DNA of 64,000 bases from Bifidobacterium felsineum (GCF_002802915.1 NZ_PEBJ01000003.1:301726-365725), one strand, 5' to 3'. Counted from the first letter of the stretch, positions 48,532-57,229 are shown. Notes: generated by a model from the letters alone, not told the origin. Translations and numbers: made by a program.

Positions 48532-49380
48532 TTACCGAGCCGCCTGCACGCGGCGAACGAGCGAAAGTAGCGCACGGGCAACGGTTTCCGGGTGTTCCAC
48601 GGCGCTGAAATGCCCGCAATCGGGGATGTCCACGAATTCGGCGCCGGCGATGCGTGCGGCCAGAGGCTTCATCACGCTGGGGTTGCTGGTGGGGTCGAGT
48701 TCTCCGGAGATCACGACGGTGGGCGCGCTGATCGTTTCCGGCACCGCGTCCATGTCCGGGCGGCCGTAGGTCATGCGCTGACGCCATGCCAGACCAGCTG
48801 GGGCCTGTTCTTCAATCCAATGGGTCATGGTTGTGATGAATTCCGGAGTCTTCTTCACGGTGGAGTCCCCTTCGGACGGCTTGGCGAAATGCATCACCGG
48901 TTCCACCGAGTCGGTCTGTTCCGCGGCATCGGCCATGGCGAGACGACCCTCGCCGCCGGTGCCATCGGATGCGGCCATCGTGTCGCACAAGGCCAGTCCG
49001 GCCACGGTCTGCGGATGGCGACGCTGTATATCCATCGCCACATAGCCGCCCATGGAAAGGCCGACCCAAATGGCTTGGTCATAGCCAGCAGACTTCACTA
49101 AGTCCACATAGGCGTCCGCCAGACGATCGAGCGCCTCCGTGTATGCGCCATTGGCCATCTGCGGGCCGGAATCCTCGGCACTGGGCACCGGGGACTCACC
49201 GGAGCCGGCCATGTCCGGAGCCCAAATCGGAAATGGCGGCACATCGTTCAAATATGAGAGGTCCGCAAGCGCTTTGGCGCAGACATCCCACATGCGGTGG
49301 TCCACCGGGTAGGCGTTCATCAGCACCACCGGCACGCCTTCGCCGTCACGATAGATATGATTTGCTAATTCGATTGCCAT
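48532..49380 (-). CDS. Alpha/beta-fold hydrolase
   Basis: Small cytosolic esterase/lipase-like protein of 282 residues, in the branch of 3-oxoadipate enol-lactonase and arylesterases. The nucleophile elbow is GLSMGGYVA near 113-121, the acid is Asp in SGELDPTSNPS near 229, and the His is in DCGHFSAVEHPE near 258. The oxyanion-hole region is VVLMNAYPVDHRMW. No signal peptide is present. It lies between the DUF4916 and nudC genes on the same strand, with 39 and 31 bases between them, so the three probably form a transcript. The substrate cannot be told from sequence. Confidence 0.88.
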   Translation of the reverse strand: MAIELANHIYRDGEGVPVVLMNAYPVDHRMWDVCAKALADLSYLNDVPPFPIWAPDMAGSGESPVPSAEDSGPQMANGAYTEALDRLADAYVDLVKSAGYDQAIWVGLSMGGYVAMDIQRRHPQTVAGLALCDTMAASDGTGGEGRLAMADAAEQTDSVEPVMHFAKPSEGDSTVKKTPEFITTMTHWIEEQAPAGLAWRQRMTYGRPDMDAVPETISAPTVVISGELDPTSNPSVMKPLAARIAGAEFVDIPDCGHFSAVEHPETVARALLSLVRRVQAAR

Positions 49381-49419
49381 ATTGATGTAACACTTCCCTT
49401 ATTCAGTCACACAATTCAG

Positions 49420-50061
49420 TCACACACCGGCCCAGGCGAGCGCCTGGCGCACGATGCGGCCGTGACCATTGACCATCTGATCGACGAATTTATCCATCAT
49501 GTCGCTCTTGGGATCGACCCATTCCACGTCGAGCGTCTCATCCTGCGGCTTGCAGTCGCCGGCGATGGCCACCACATAGCACAACGCAATCGCATGCTGG
49601 CGGGGGTCATAGTATTCGCTTAGGCCCGGGGTCGGGAAGAATTCGGCCACGGTGAACGGCTGCAGCGATGCCGGCAGCAATGGCAGCGCGATATCGCCCA
49701 GATCCTTGGCCACATTGCGGGCGATTGCTTCACGCAACGTCTCATGGAACAGCACACGGCCGGTAATCACCGTACGCTCGATCGAGCCATCGTCGGAAAC
49801 TCGCAGCAGCGAACCGACCTGCGCGATGCGGCCCATGTCATCAGTGCGAACCGGCACGATCTCCACATAGGCGATGGGCATTTGGTGACGGGCGCGATTG
49901 ATGTCCGCAGGCCCCAACCACCCTGGCGGATTGCCATGGCCTGAACCACCTCCGTGGATGAAGTCCTCAGGGGTGATGTTGTCGAATTCACCGCGTTTGC
50001 GATTGGCATCATAGTCGCCCTCACCGGGCACTTCATCATTCATGACTGGCATGCTTCCCAT
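49420..50061 (-). CDS. DUF4916 (NUDIX-related) protein
   Basis: Actinobacterial family related to NUDIX hydrolases but without an intact NUDIX box. The segment where the box would be reads GRVLFHETLREAIARNVAKDLG, which keeps the helix but lacks the REUxEE metal ligands, so catalysis is doubtful. Family strings are PPGWLGPADINRARHQMPIAYVE near 47-69 and EFFPTPGLSEYYDPRQHAIALCYVV near 140-164. The start is uncertain: ATG at 50061, 50052 or 50043 are in frame within 18 bases and none has a good ribosome site. Most upstream of a probable three-gene transcript with the hydrolase and nudC. Confidence 0.78.
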   Translation of the reverse strand: MGSMPVMNDEVPGEGDYDANRKRGEFDNITPEDFIHGGGSGHGNPPGWLGPADINRARHQMPIAYVEIVPVRTDDMGRIAQVGSLLRVSDDGSIERTVITGRVLFHETLREAIARNVAKDLGDIALPLLPASLQPFTVAEFFPTPGLSEYYDPRQHAIALCYVVAIAGDCKPQDETLDVEWVDPKSDMMDKFVDQMVNGHGRIVRQALAWAGV

Positions 50062-50229
50062 TATCGCGCGCGGAAGTCGGGTTTCCTTCACCTTCCAGCG
50101 AAATATGGGCAAACATTATGGACGAGCGTTTGGCTTGTGGCGCAAAACACGGCAAATGTTGGGTGGTGCTGACAAGCTGGTGCGCAGATACATAAACATC
50201 TGTACTTTCGCCCATTAAAGGAGACTCAT

Positions 50230-50601
50230 ATGGCGACCAAGGCCATTACTTCAGCGGATTTCGAGAAGACCATCACCGACAATGAGATCGTCTTCGTGGA
50301 CTTCTGGGCCACCTGGTGCGGACCGTGCCGCGCGTTCGGCCCGATTTTCGAAGCGGCTTCCGACAAGCCGGAGAACAAGGACATCGCCTTTGTGAAGGTC
50401 GATATCGACGCGAACCAGGATCTCGCTCAGGCCGCCGGCATCCAGGCGGTACCTACGCTGATGATCGCCAAGCAGGGCGAAGTGATCTTCCAGCAGGCCG
50501 GCGCTTTGCAAGCCGCCGATCTGGATGATCTGATTGGCCAGGCCAAGGCGCTCGACCTCGCCACTGCCAAGGCCCAGGCTGCAGCCCAGTCCGCTGAGTG
50601 A
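50230..50601 (+). CDS. trxA: Thioredoxin
   Basis: Cytosolic disulfide reductase of 123 residues. The active site WCGPC has Cys30 and Cys33, within DFWATWCGPC. The cis-Pro is in VPTLMI near 79, and the buried Asp24 is present in FVDFW. A C-terminal Ala/Gln-rich extension of about 15 residues (AKAQAAAQSAE) exceeds the classical 105-108 length. AAAGGAG lies ten bases upstream of the ATG. It is transcribed alone, divergent from the DUF4916 gene, and ends in a strong terminator. Confidence 0.95.
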   Translation: MATKAITSADFEKTITDNEIVFVDFWATWCGPCRAFGPIFEAASDKPENKDIAFVKVDIDANQDLAQAAGIQAVPTLMIAKQGEVIFQQAGALQAADLDDLIGQAKALDLATAKAQAAAQSAE

Positions 50602-50661
50602 TTCGCCGTCAAACAGCATCACTATATTTGGTGGACTTGCACTGACACAACCACTACATAT

Positions 50662-50696
50662 GCCGACTCTTGCGGTTCGCCGCAGGGTCGGCTTTT
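50662..50696 (+). terminator. Terminator of trxA
   Basis: GCCGACTCT and TTGCGG pair with CCGCA and GGGTCGGC around a TTCG loop, with one bulged T, and TTTT follows. The UUCG loop makes this hairpin very stable. Confidence 0.85.
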
Positions 50697-50842
50697 GTAT
50701 TTCATCCAGTGCTCCGCCTATGATGTAGGGCAGTGTGTGCAGCTCAACGCTATGTAATCTGCACGATTTATGTGGTTCATAGAGTGACATATAAGAACTG
50801 AATCTGCAGTGCAGTGAGCTGCGAATCAATCCAAGGAGCGTA

Positions 50843-51862
50843 ATGACGAGACACGCGAAGAAGACCTCCCCGCTGAAGTCCCTGAGCTTAAGCAAACGTC
50901 AGTGGGCCAAGATCGGTGCAGTAATCACCGCTGGTGGTCTTATCGCCGGTGCCGGGTTCCTGTCCCGCAACTTCTACCAGTCGGACACCGTACAGCCTTC
51001 TACCCATATCACCGCGTTTTCCGCCACCGACTCCGCGGCATCCCGTTCCGAAACCCGTGGCGCTCTCAACGCAGCCGATAAGAACACCACCTACGTCACT
51101 GTGAAGATCAATGGCGATTCCCGCGTGGTGCTCGGCGAGAAGAACGAGATGAAGACCGTGAAGGCCGTGCTGGATACCGGCAACATCACCCTTGACCCGG
51201 CGGACACCGTAAGCCCGTCGCTCACCAGCAAGGTGACCGAGTCCACGGTGATCACCATCGAGCGGGCCGGCGCCGATGTGGAAACCAACGATACGGACAT
51301 TCCGTTCAACGAAGTCCGCAAGGAAACCTCTGACCTGCCCAAGGGCACTGAAAAGGTGGAGACCGAGGGCCAGAACGGTGTAATGGAGACTACGTCTCTG
51401 GTCACTCGCGCAGGCGGCAAAGTGGTTTCCTCCAACGTATTCACGTCCTGGGTCAAGAAGGCACCTGTAGATAAGGTGATTCTGGTGGGCACCGGTTCCA
51501 CCGCTTCCAGCTCATCTTCATCGTCCAGCTCCTCTTCCTCCAGCCTCGGCACCACCGTGCCGGTGGGCGAGATGCAGACTTGGGCCCACGATTACCTGAT
51601 TTCCAACGGCTATTCCGAAAGCGACTTCACCGCAGCCAACTTCATCATCAATCATGAATCCGGTTGGAGCCCCACCGCCGCCAATCCGTCCGGCGCCTAC
51701 GGCTTGCCCCAGGCCCTGCCCGGAAGCAAGATGGCTTCCGCCGGCGCCGATTGGGCCACCAATTATCAGACTCAATTCAAATGGTTCATCAGCTACTGCA
51801 ATAGCCGCTACGGCTCCATCGCCGCAGCCTATAGCCATTGGCAGCAGTACAAGAGCTACTGA
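50843..51862 (+). CDS. Cell-wall G5-domain protein with C-terminal lytic transglycosylase-like domain
   Basis: Secreted or anchored wall protein of 339 residues. A basic head and a hydrophobic segment (about 22-42) form a signal anchor. A ubiquitin-like DUF348 stretch (about 78-140) precedes a G5 domain (about 148-225), then a pure Ser run of about 13 residues as linker. The C-terminal domain (about 252-339) has NHESGWSPTAANPSGAYGLPQALPG with the catalytic Glu and a closing YSHWQQYKSY. This resembles aggregation-promoting factors and resuscitation-promoting transglycosylases. It probably remodels peptidoglycan. CCAAGGAG precedes the ATG. It stands alone, upstream of the BY-kinase gene. Confidence 0.88.
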   Translation: MTRHAKKTSPLKSLSLSKRQWAKIGAVITAGGLIAGAGFLSRNFYQSDTVQPSTHITAFSATDSAASRSETRGALNAADKNTTYVTVKINGDSRVVLGEKNEMKTVKAVLDTGNITLDPADTVSPSLTSKVTESTVITIERAGADVETNDTDIPFNEVRKETSDLPKGTEKVETEGQNGVMETTSLVTRAGGKVVSSNVFTSWVKKAPVDKVILVGTGSTASSSSSSSSSSSSSLGTTVPVGEMQTWAHDYLISNGYSESDFTAANFIINHESGWSPTAANPSGAYGLPQALPGSKMASAGADWATNYQTQFKWFISYCNSRYGSIAAAYSHWQQYKSY

Positions 51863-51882
51863 GAGCTGCAATTCCAACTTCC

Positions 51883-51908
51883 AAGACCCCGCTGATATGC
51901 GGGGTCTT
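51883..51908 (+). terminator. Terminator after the G5/transglycosylase gene
   Basis: Ten-base arms AAGACCCCGC and GCGGGGTCTT around the loop TGATAT, followed by CTTGT. The T-tract is short, so termination may be partial. Confidence 0.65.
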
Positions 51909-51985
51909 CTTGTCGGGCAGAGTTCCTCGGGCAGTGCTAGATTTGAATTCATCTGTGAGATTTTCCAAAGAGTTAGGGAAGAACA

Positions 51986-53395
51986 TTGACCATCGCTGAT
52001 TTGCTGCAGATTCTTCGCAAGCATATCGTGGCCGCGATTATCTCATTCGTAGTAGTTTTCGCCGCCGTCGCAGCCGTTACCTTCATCATGCCGCCGAAGT
52101 ACACGGCCACCGCCGAGGTGTTCGCCACCTACACCGGCCAGTCCGGTGAAGCCCAGAGCACCAACGATATGAGCTCCGGTACCAACTACCTGAACACCCA
52201 GATCAAGACGTATCCGGAACTGGTAAAGACCGAAGCCGTGCTGCAGCCGGTCATCGAAGATCTCGGTTTGGATATGACCACTGCTGACCTCGCTCAGGTT
52301 GTCACCGCCACCAACCCGACCAACACCTTTATGGTGGACATTTCCGCCGAGGTCGGCGACCCGCAGCAGGCGGCGGACATTGCCAATAGCGTTTCCCGCA
52401 ATTTGGCCAAGCAGATTTCCTCTGATCTGTACAACAGCACCGGCAAGGCTCCCATCAAGCTCACCGTGGTGCAGAAGGCGCAGGTGCCGACCGGCCAGAG
52501 CTCCCCTAACATCCCGCTGTATCTGGCTGCCGGTTTGGTGCTCGGCGTGATTGTCGCCGTGGGCGTCGCCCTGCTCAAGGATATTCTCAACACCAAGGTG
52601 GATACCACCGAGGATGTGCGCGAGGCGCTGCACGCTTCCTCCCTTGGCACTGTGCCGTCTTCCGCCATGCTGGATGACAGCCGCCCGGTCGTGGTGGCAC
52701 AGCCTGCTGGCAGCGAAGCCGAAGAGTTCCGCCGTATTCGCACGAACCTTTCCTTCCTCACCACCACCGCCACCGAAGGCCACGGCCGACTGCTGGTCAT
52801 CACTTCCACCGACCCGTCTGAAGGTAAGACCACCGTCTCTTCCAATGTTGCCGCTGCCCTGGCCGAAGAGGGCAAGAGCGTGCTGCTCATCGATGCTGAT
52901 CTTCGCCACCCCTCCGTGGCCCATAAGTTCGGCATTGAAGGCCATGTGGGTCTGTCTCATGTGCTTTCCCGCCAGGCTTCCCCGGCCGATGTCATCCAGA
53001 AGTATTGGAAGGCGAATCTGCACATTCTGCCGGCCGGCAAGCGCCCGGCCAACGCCAGCATCCTGCTGAACTCCGACATTATGCGCGAACTGGTCGAGCA
53101 AGCCCTGACTCAGTACAACTATGTGATCATCGATACCGCTCCGCTTTCCGTGTCCAGCGACGCCGTGGTGTTCGGCCGCATGGCAGGCGGTCTGGTGCTG
53201 GTCACCGGTAAGGGCGTTGTGGAGAAGAAGGAGCTGGAAGGCACCGCCACCGCACTGAAGACTGCTGAGGTTCCGGTGCTGGGTTACATCTTCAACTTCG
53301 CCGATCCGAAGAAGATTCATTCCAAGAATTACTACTATTACTACTACGAGAATGGCGAGAAGCGTAATTCTCGCAAGGGTAAGAAGCATAAGTAA
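51986..53395 (+). CDS. Fused Wzz-type chain-length regulator and BY-kinase (CpsD/CapB-like)
   Basis: Controls export and chain length of surface polysaccharide by tyrosine autophosphorylation. The N-terminal Wzz domain has membrane helices at about 16-34 and 185-203, with an extracellular part between. The kinase domain has Walker A' DPSEGKTTVSSN near 275, Walker A LLIDADLRHP near 297 and Walker B YVIIDTAPL near 378. The end holds the phosphorylation cluster NYYYYYYENGEK, then a basic tail. Both halves in one chain is the actinobacterial/proteobacterial layout; Firmicutes split them. The start is TTG at 51986 with AGGGAAG upstream. No glycosyltransferases flank it here; the rhamnose operon is 7 kb away. 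Confidence 0.92.
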   Translation: MTIADLLQILRKHIVAAIISFVVVFAAVAAVTFIMPPKYTATAEVFATYTGQSGEAQSTNDMSSGTNYLNTQIKTYPELVKTEAVLQPVIEDLGLDMTTADLAQVVTATNPTNTFMVDISAEVGDPQQAADIANSVSRNLAKQISSDLYNSTGKAPIKLTVVQKAQVPTGQSSPNIPLYLAAGLVLGVIVAVGVALLKDILNTKVDTTEDVREALHASSLGTVPSSAMLDDSRPVVVAQPAGSEAEEFRRIRTNLSFLTTTATEGHGRLLVITSTDPSEGKTTVSSNVAAALAEEGKSVLLIDADLRHPSVAHKFGIEGHVGLSHVLSRQASPADVIQKYWKANLHILPAGKRPANASILLNSDIMRELVEQALTQYNYVIIDTAPLSVSSDAVVFGRMAGGLVLVTGKGVVEKKELEGTATALKTAEVPVLGYIFNFADPKKIHSKNYYYYYYENGEKRNSRKGKKHK

Positions 53396-53416
53396 GTTAT
53401 GATGAAATCCGCATAG

Positions 53417-53448
53417 AAAAAACCCGCGCATGTTAGCGCGGGTTTTTT
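53417..53448 (+). terminator. Terminator of the Wzz-BY-kinase gene
   Basis: Perfect 13-base arms AAAAAACCCGCGC and GCGCGGGTTTTTT around ATGTTA, a textbook intrinsic terminator. The leading A-run makes it usable in both directions. Confidence 0.9.
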
Positions 53449-53481
53449 CTTTACTCTATCCACCTTAAGCGAATGGAATAA

Positions 53482-53940
53482 TCACTCAGCCGTCTCAGAC
53501 TCAGTCTCAACAGCTTTCTTACGGCCACGACGCCTCATAGTGCCGGCCACTGCATCTTCGATATTGAAAATCACCGTCTTGTCTTCCGGGTAAGCCGCGC
53601 CCTTCACCGACTGATAGGCGATTTCACCTTCCGGAGCTTCCGCCAAAGTGAAATGCTCAAGCAGCGCGGCAACCAACGTAGCATCCTTCAGGCTTACGGA
53701 AGCGGTCTGCTTCTCCTCGGACTTGCTGAACTTCAATGCATTCGTGGCCTTGGCCGTGGTAGGAGTCACAGCAATCTGCTTGGTCTTTTCATTGATAAGA
53801 ACCTTCACGTACGCCGGGTAGCCGAGCTCGGCAGCCGTAGCCTTATTGAACTTCACCGCCGATGCGGTAACGGTCATAACCGTCTTGCCGACTGGCTTGG
53901 TCAGATTAATCTCCTCAAAACCTTGAAGCAAGGATGCCAT
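53482..53940 (-). CDS. Hypothetical protein with basic, AT-hook-like C-terminus
   Basis: I do not recognise it. The 152-residue protein is mixed alpha/beta with no signal peptide or membrane helix. It begins MASLLQGFEEINLTKPVGKT, and the middle has short beta strands rich in Thr and Val. The end carries AGTMRRRGRKKAVE followed by an acidic tail. RRRGRKK is similar to minor-groove-binding basic hooks but lacks the Pro of a true AT-hook. A perfect AGGAGG lies six bases upstream of the ATG, so expression is likely. It is divergent from the coiled-coil gene across a very AT-rich 364-base gap. Confidence 0.7.
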   Translation of the reverse strand: MASLLQGFEEINLTKPVGKTVMTVTASAVKFNKATAAELGYPAYVKVLINEKTKQIAVTPTTAKATNALKFSKSEEKQTASVSLKDATLVAALLEHFTLAEAPEGEIAYQSVKGAAYPEDKTVIFNIEDAVAGTMRRRGRKKAVETESETAE

Positions 53941-54227
53941 TATTTCCTCCTATATATACAATTTTCCGACATATTAGAAGATAAATTATTCTAATAAATT
54001 CCATTTTATTATAACCTACTACTGCCGTAATTACTAATATAATTATTTATCCGCTTTTATTGATTTACTAGTTTCTTTATGCCATATAAGTTTTCGATAT
54101 AGAAAATCAATAGAAATCAGCAAAGTCGGTCCGGTATTGTCTCGCGCATCAAGCCTGCACTCCCCTGATGTTTTACCATCGCCATACCTCGATTAGTAAA
54201 GAAATCTAGTATGTTATCCCATATCAC

Positions 54228-54255
54228 TTGTTCAAGTCTCATCGCTGAATAGACT
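54228..54255 (+). promoter_or_regulatory. Candidate promoter in the AT-rich gap 53941-54304
   Basis: TTGTTC (54228-54233), 16 bases, then TAGACT (54250-54255), about 50 bases before the ATG at 54305. The rest of the gap is strongly AT-rich with TATATATA near the 53482 gene and TAATATAATTATT near 54035. It holds no supported gene and probably serves both divergent promoters. Confidence 0.3.
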
Positions 54256-54304
54256 GACATTCTGGAATATTGTGAGTAAGCCATCGTAAGAAACGAGAAG
54301 AGAC

Positions 54305-55678
54305 ATGGGTTCAGAAGAACATCCTGAATTGAATGCTGATACCCCGAAGGAACCGGCTCCCCGGGATATTGTTGACACCTTCTGGGACATCCCACCAATT
54401 TCTTTTGATGAGAACGCCAAACCTGCCACAGCCACTCCATCAGGCGACGACGCAGCATCCAAGCTCAAACAGGAACCGGCTTCTTTCGCATCCCCCAGCT
54501 TCGACGATATTCTTCAATGGCCTTCTACCGGAACCGCAGCACCGGCAAACAATAATCAGCCTATTGATGCGCCAAGTTTCCCAGCCACGGGAAACAGCAA
54601 TGACGGAGCGGCCAGCACGAATTTTGCCGAAGTCTCCGGCAAGAGTAATGGTTCCGCCGACAAGACACAGGCTGTTCCGCCCCTGTTCGCTCCGGTTTCA
54701 TCCACGCCCAACACCACCTCCGCTCGCAAAACCGACGATTTGGATATTGATTTCAGCGCCATTGAGCAAAAGCCCGCTCCCGTTGAAGAGCCAAAGCCAT
54801 CGGCAGCCGCTGAACATGCCACAACCAAGCAGGGGAATAATAAAACAAAGATCATTGCCACTGCAGTGGTTGCCGCATTGGTGGTCTCCGGAGCTGCGGT
54901 CGCCGGAGGCCTATGGTGGCGCACGCAGCAGGACGATCAGGAAGCACAACGCTTGCATCAAAGTGCCTTGACTCAGTGCACTACTGCGGTTAGCGATTAC
55001 ACTACTGCACAAAAGGCACTGACCAAGGCCTTGTCTGATGCGAAAAGCGCTCAGTCGATTACCGCCGACCAGGTAGCAGATGCCGCCACCGTGGATACGT
55101 TGAGCAAGGCCGTTGCCGCGGTGAAGAATGCGGAGACCATCGAATGCAAGTCTTCAGCGTCCACTCAGCAATTGCAGCAGTTTGCTCAAAACGCTAAGGA
55201 TCAGACCAAGACCGCGAAGAGCAACACCAAGGCCATTACCGATGCCGTGCAAGCTGTCAATACCAGCAAGAGCGCCAAGGATGTGGCCAATGTACAGCAG
55301 ACGCTGCAGGACAAGGTTTCTGAAGCACAGACCCTATTGACTAACAGCTGGGGCCTTGTTGAGAACAACCAGACGCGTATCGATCTGGAAGCCGCCATCA
55401 ATAACGCCAACACCGTCCTTGCCCAGCAGACCAATGACACTCAAGCCATGCAGGATGCGGTAACTGCGCTGGATACCGCCACCCAGGAGGTCAACACTTC
55501 CATGGCCAACTACTCCGCAGCCGTGGCAGCGCAGCAGCAGTATGCTCAACGACGTAGTACAACTACCCCTGACTCCACCACAGACGACACCAGCGGTGAT
55601 GAAGAAACCACAACGACTCCACAAACAACTCCACAAACAACTCCACAAACAACTCCACAAACAACTCCAGAATCCTGA
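54305..55678 (+). CDS. Single-pass membrane protein with extracellular coiled coil and Thr/Pro/Gln repeat tail
   Basis: Unrecognised 457-residue protein. Residues 1-175 are disordered, acidic and rich in Pro, Ser and Asn, presumably cytoplasmic. Residues about 181-202 (IIATAVVAALVVSGAAVAGG) form one membrane helix. Residues about 210-420 are Ala/Lys/Gln/Thr-rich helices with heptad pattern (KALTKALSDAKSA and later KDVANVQQTLQDKV), a long coiled coil outside. The tail is five TTPQ-type units coded by a 12-bp tandem repeat, typical of a wall-spanning spacer. The start is ATG 54305 with AGAAGAG upstream. Cytosolic disordered head plus outer coiled coil suggests a surface sensor or scaffold. Confidence 0.75.
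   Translation: MGSEEHPELNADTPKEPAPRDIVDTFWDIPPISFDENAKPATATPSGDDAASKLKQEPASFASPSFDDILQWPSTGTAAPANNNQPIDAPSFPATGNSNDGAASTNFAEVSGKSNGSADKTQAVPPLFAPVSSTPNTTSARKTDDLDIDFSAIEQKPAPVEEPKPSAAAEHATTKQGNNKTKIIATAVVAALVVSGAAVAGGLWWRTQQDDQEAQRLHQSALTQCTTAVSDYTTAQKALTKALSDAKSAQSITADQVADAATVDTLSKAVAAVKNAETIECKSSASTQQLQQFAQNAKDQTKTAKSNTKAITDAVQAVNTSKSAKDVANVQQTLQDKVSEAQTLLTNSWGLVENNQTRIDLEAAINNANTVLAQQTNDTQAMQDAVTALDTATQEVNTSMANYSAAVAAQQQYAQRRSTTTPDSTTDDTSGDEETTTTPQTTPQTTPQTTPQTTPES
55613..55672 (+). repeat. 12-bp tandem repeat encoding TTPQ units
   Basis: ACAACTCCACAA is repeated about four times in a row, with a variant copy at each end (ACGACTCCACAA first, ACAACTCCAGAA last). Exact repeats of this size can change copy number by slippage and so vary spacer length. 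Confidence 0.85.
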
Positions 55679-55754
55679 AATATGGAGCTTCGCAAAAACC
55701 TGACTTCCCTCTGTCAGTGCAGTTGCTGAGGGGGAGCCAACCTCAGCAAAATAA

Positions 55755-55786
55755 TGCCGGTGCCATTCACATCGATGGCACCGGCA
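55755..55786. terminator. Bidirectional terminator between the two coiled-coil genes
   Basis: Perfect 12-base arms TGCCGGTGCCAT (55755-55766) and ATGGCACCGGCA (55775-55786). CATTTT follows on the plus strand and TTATTTT on the minus strand, serving both convergent genes. Confidence 0.8.
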
Positions 55787-55812
55787 CATTTTCATTTTAA
55801 CGAGATGATTAC

Positions 55813-56673
55813 TTACTTCCCTTGCGTCTCATGCTTATACTGCGCGAAAATCCTCACTCCATAAGCCAACGCGCACAAGCCTGCAATAGCGGCCAATAGC
55901 ACAGCCGTGCTCACACCAGTGGAGGCCAGCACACCAGTCGGCTGCGCAGTGGCGTTGGTCGTGGCAGCAGCACCATTGCTGTCATTGCCGCCATTTGTAG
56001 CGGTTTGCTTTACCGTACCCGCATTGGTCTTATCAGCGTTCTGCTTGCTGCTATCGTTTGTCGTTCCAGCGGAAGTGCTGTCTTTACTTGTAGAGTCATT
56101 GCTCGAATCGCTATTGTTCCCGCTATTCGAAGCATTATCGTCACCCTTCGAATTGCCGGAAAGCGCTCCCAGAATATCGTTATTCCATTTCTGCAGGGCG
56201 GACAGGAAATCCTCATGGTCCTGCTTGAGCTGATCATGGTCATCTTTCAGATTCTGATGAATCTGGTCAAGATGCTTCTGCGTATCCTGAGCATCCTGAT
56301 GTAAGGTGTCATGCGTGTCTTGCAAACGGTCATGGGCATTGTCAACAGCACCCTTGATATCATCATGAGTCTGTTGCGCATCCTGCCAAGCCTGCTCGTT
56401 GTGTTGGCGGATATCGTTCGCATCATCATGCGCCTGCTGATGCAGGTCTTCCGCATGCTGCTTCGCGGTATCGATGTCTTGCTTGATCTGACCGTTCGTT
56501 TGATGAATGTGGTTCAGGGCGTTGCTCACATCTTCCGGCACCGTGCCGCTGATGTTGGTCTGGCCTTCAATGTCGATAGTGGTGTCCGCGAATGCGCTTG
56601 CCGGAAGCGCTCCTGCAAATCCAAATACACCAGCCGCCGCAGCTATTGCCGCGATAATCTTCTTCTTACGCAT
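55813..56673 (-). CDS. Sortase-anchored (LASTG) surface protein with His/Asp/Gln-rich coiled coil
   Basis: Secreted wall protein of 286 residues. The signal peptide has MRKKK, a hydrophobic core and a likely cleavage after AFA at residue 29. Residues about 45-165 form a continuous helix with heptads full of His, Asp and Gln (DTHDTLHQDAQD, DDHDQLKQDHEDF), so coiled coil and possibly metal-binding. A Ser/Asn/Asp/Thr-rich low-complexity spacer runs to about 245. LASTG at 249-253, a membrane helix and a short tail ending KHETQGK form a sorting signal of the LAxTG type used by class E sortases. ATG 56673 is preferred; 56679 is six bases upstream. Convergent with the other coiled-coil gene. Confidence 0.82.
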   Translation of the reverse strand: MRKKKIIAAIAAAAGVFGFAGALPASAFADTTIDIEGQTNISGTVPEDVSNALNHIHQTNGQIKQDIDTAKQHAEDLHQQAHDDANDIRQHNEQAWQDAQQTHDDIKGAVDNAHDRLQDTHDTLHQDAQDTQKHLDQIHQNLKDDHDQLKQDHEDFLSALQKWNNDILGALSGNSKGDDNASNSGNNSDSSNDSTSKDSTSAGTTNDSSKQNADKTNAGTVKQTATNGGNDSNGAAATTNATAQPTGVLASTGVSTAVLLAAIAGLCALAYGVRIFAQYKHETQGK

Positions 56674-56854
56674 TCTCATCACCCCGCGCTGTTTCAACGA
56701 TCCAGCCTATCTGGCATCCGCGGTATACGGGCACTTCTCCCCCGCTACACCGTTCACCGAGCATCTTAGGTCGATGAGCCTCAAACGTATATCGACAGTT
56801 ATAGGTCAAGATGCCTAATTTTAAAAAGCTAGCAACAAATAAATTGAATAATTC

Positions 56855-57145
56855 TCATACTTTTTCATATAGCACCTTGCCTTCGCGGTTAATCTGCGTT
56901 CTCAGGGATTCGGAAATGGGCGCGTCCAAGTTAATCACATCCACCTTCAGCAGCGACCAAAGATCATCCTGAAGATGTCTCTCCAATCCGTCGAAATCGG
57001 AACAGCCAGCCACAGCAAGGTCTATGTCGCTTTTCGGCCGATTGGTGCCCTTCGCACGCGAGCCGAACAACACTACCTTACGCGCGTTGAATTCCGCGGC
57101 GAACAGACGGATCTGGGCATATACATCTTCAATGGGAACCCTCAT
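56855..57145 (-). CDS. MNT-type minimal nucleotidyltransferase, no HEPN partner seen
   Basis: Short nucleotidyltransferase-fold protein of 96 residues. The signature is LFGSRAKGTNRPKSDIDLAV near 26-45: Gly-Ser, then Asp-x-Asp that binds metal and NTP. Such proteins usually act as antitoxins (MntA) that AMPylate a HEPN toxin encoded beside them. No HEPN gene lies on either side, only a Fic-protein gene 84 bases upstream on the same strand, so the two may be cotranscribed. Start ATG 57145 (MRVPIEDVYAQ); an in-frame start at 57166 adds seven residues. AT-richer than the core genes. Confidence 0.85.
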   Translation of the reverse strand: MRVPIEDVYAQIRLFAAEFNARKVVLFGSRAKGTNRPKSDIDLAVAGCSDFDGLERHLQDDLWSLLKVDVINLDAPISESLRTQINREGKVLYEKV

Positions 57146-57229
57146 TGCCGCCTCCAGACCGCACATAACCCGCGATACGACTTGCCGTTATCGCCATCAT
57201 ACGACCGGTAGGGATAAACGCGTGCATGG

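Noticed and set aside
54117..54458. 113-residue minus-strand frame in the AT-rich gap
   Set aside because: It overlaps the well-supported start of the coiled-coil gene on the other strand and has no recognisable similarity; the part outside that gene is only about 55 codons.
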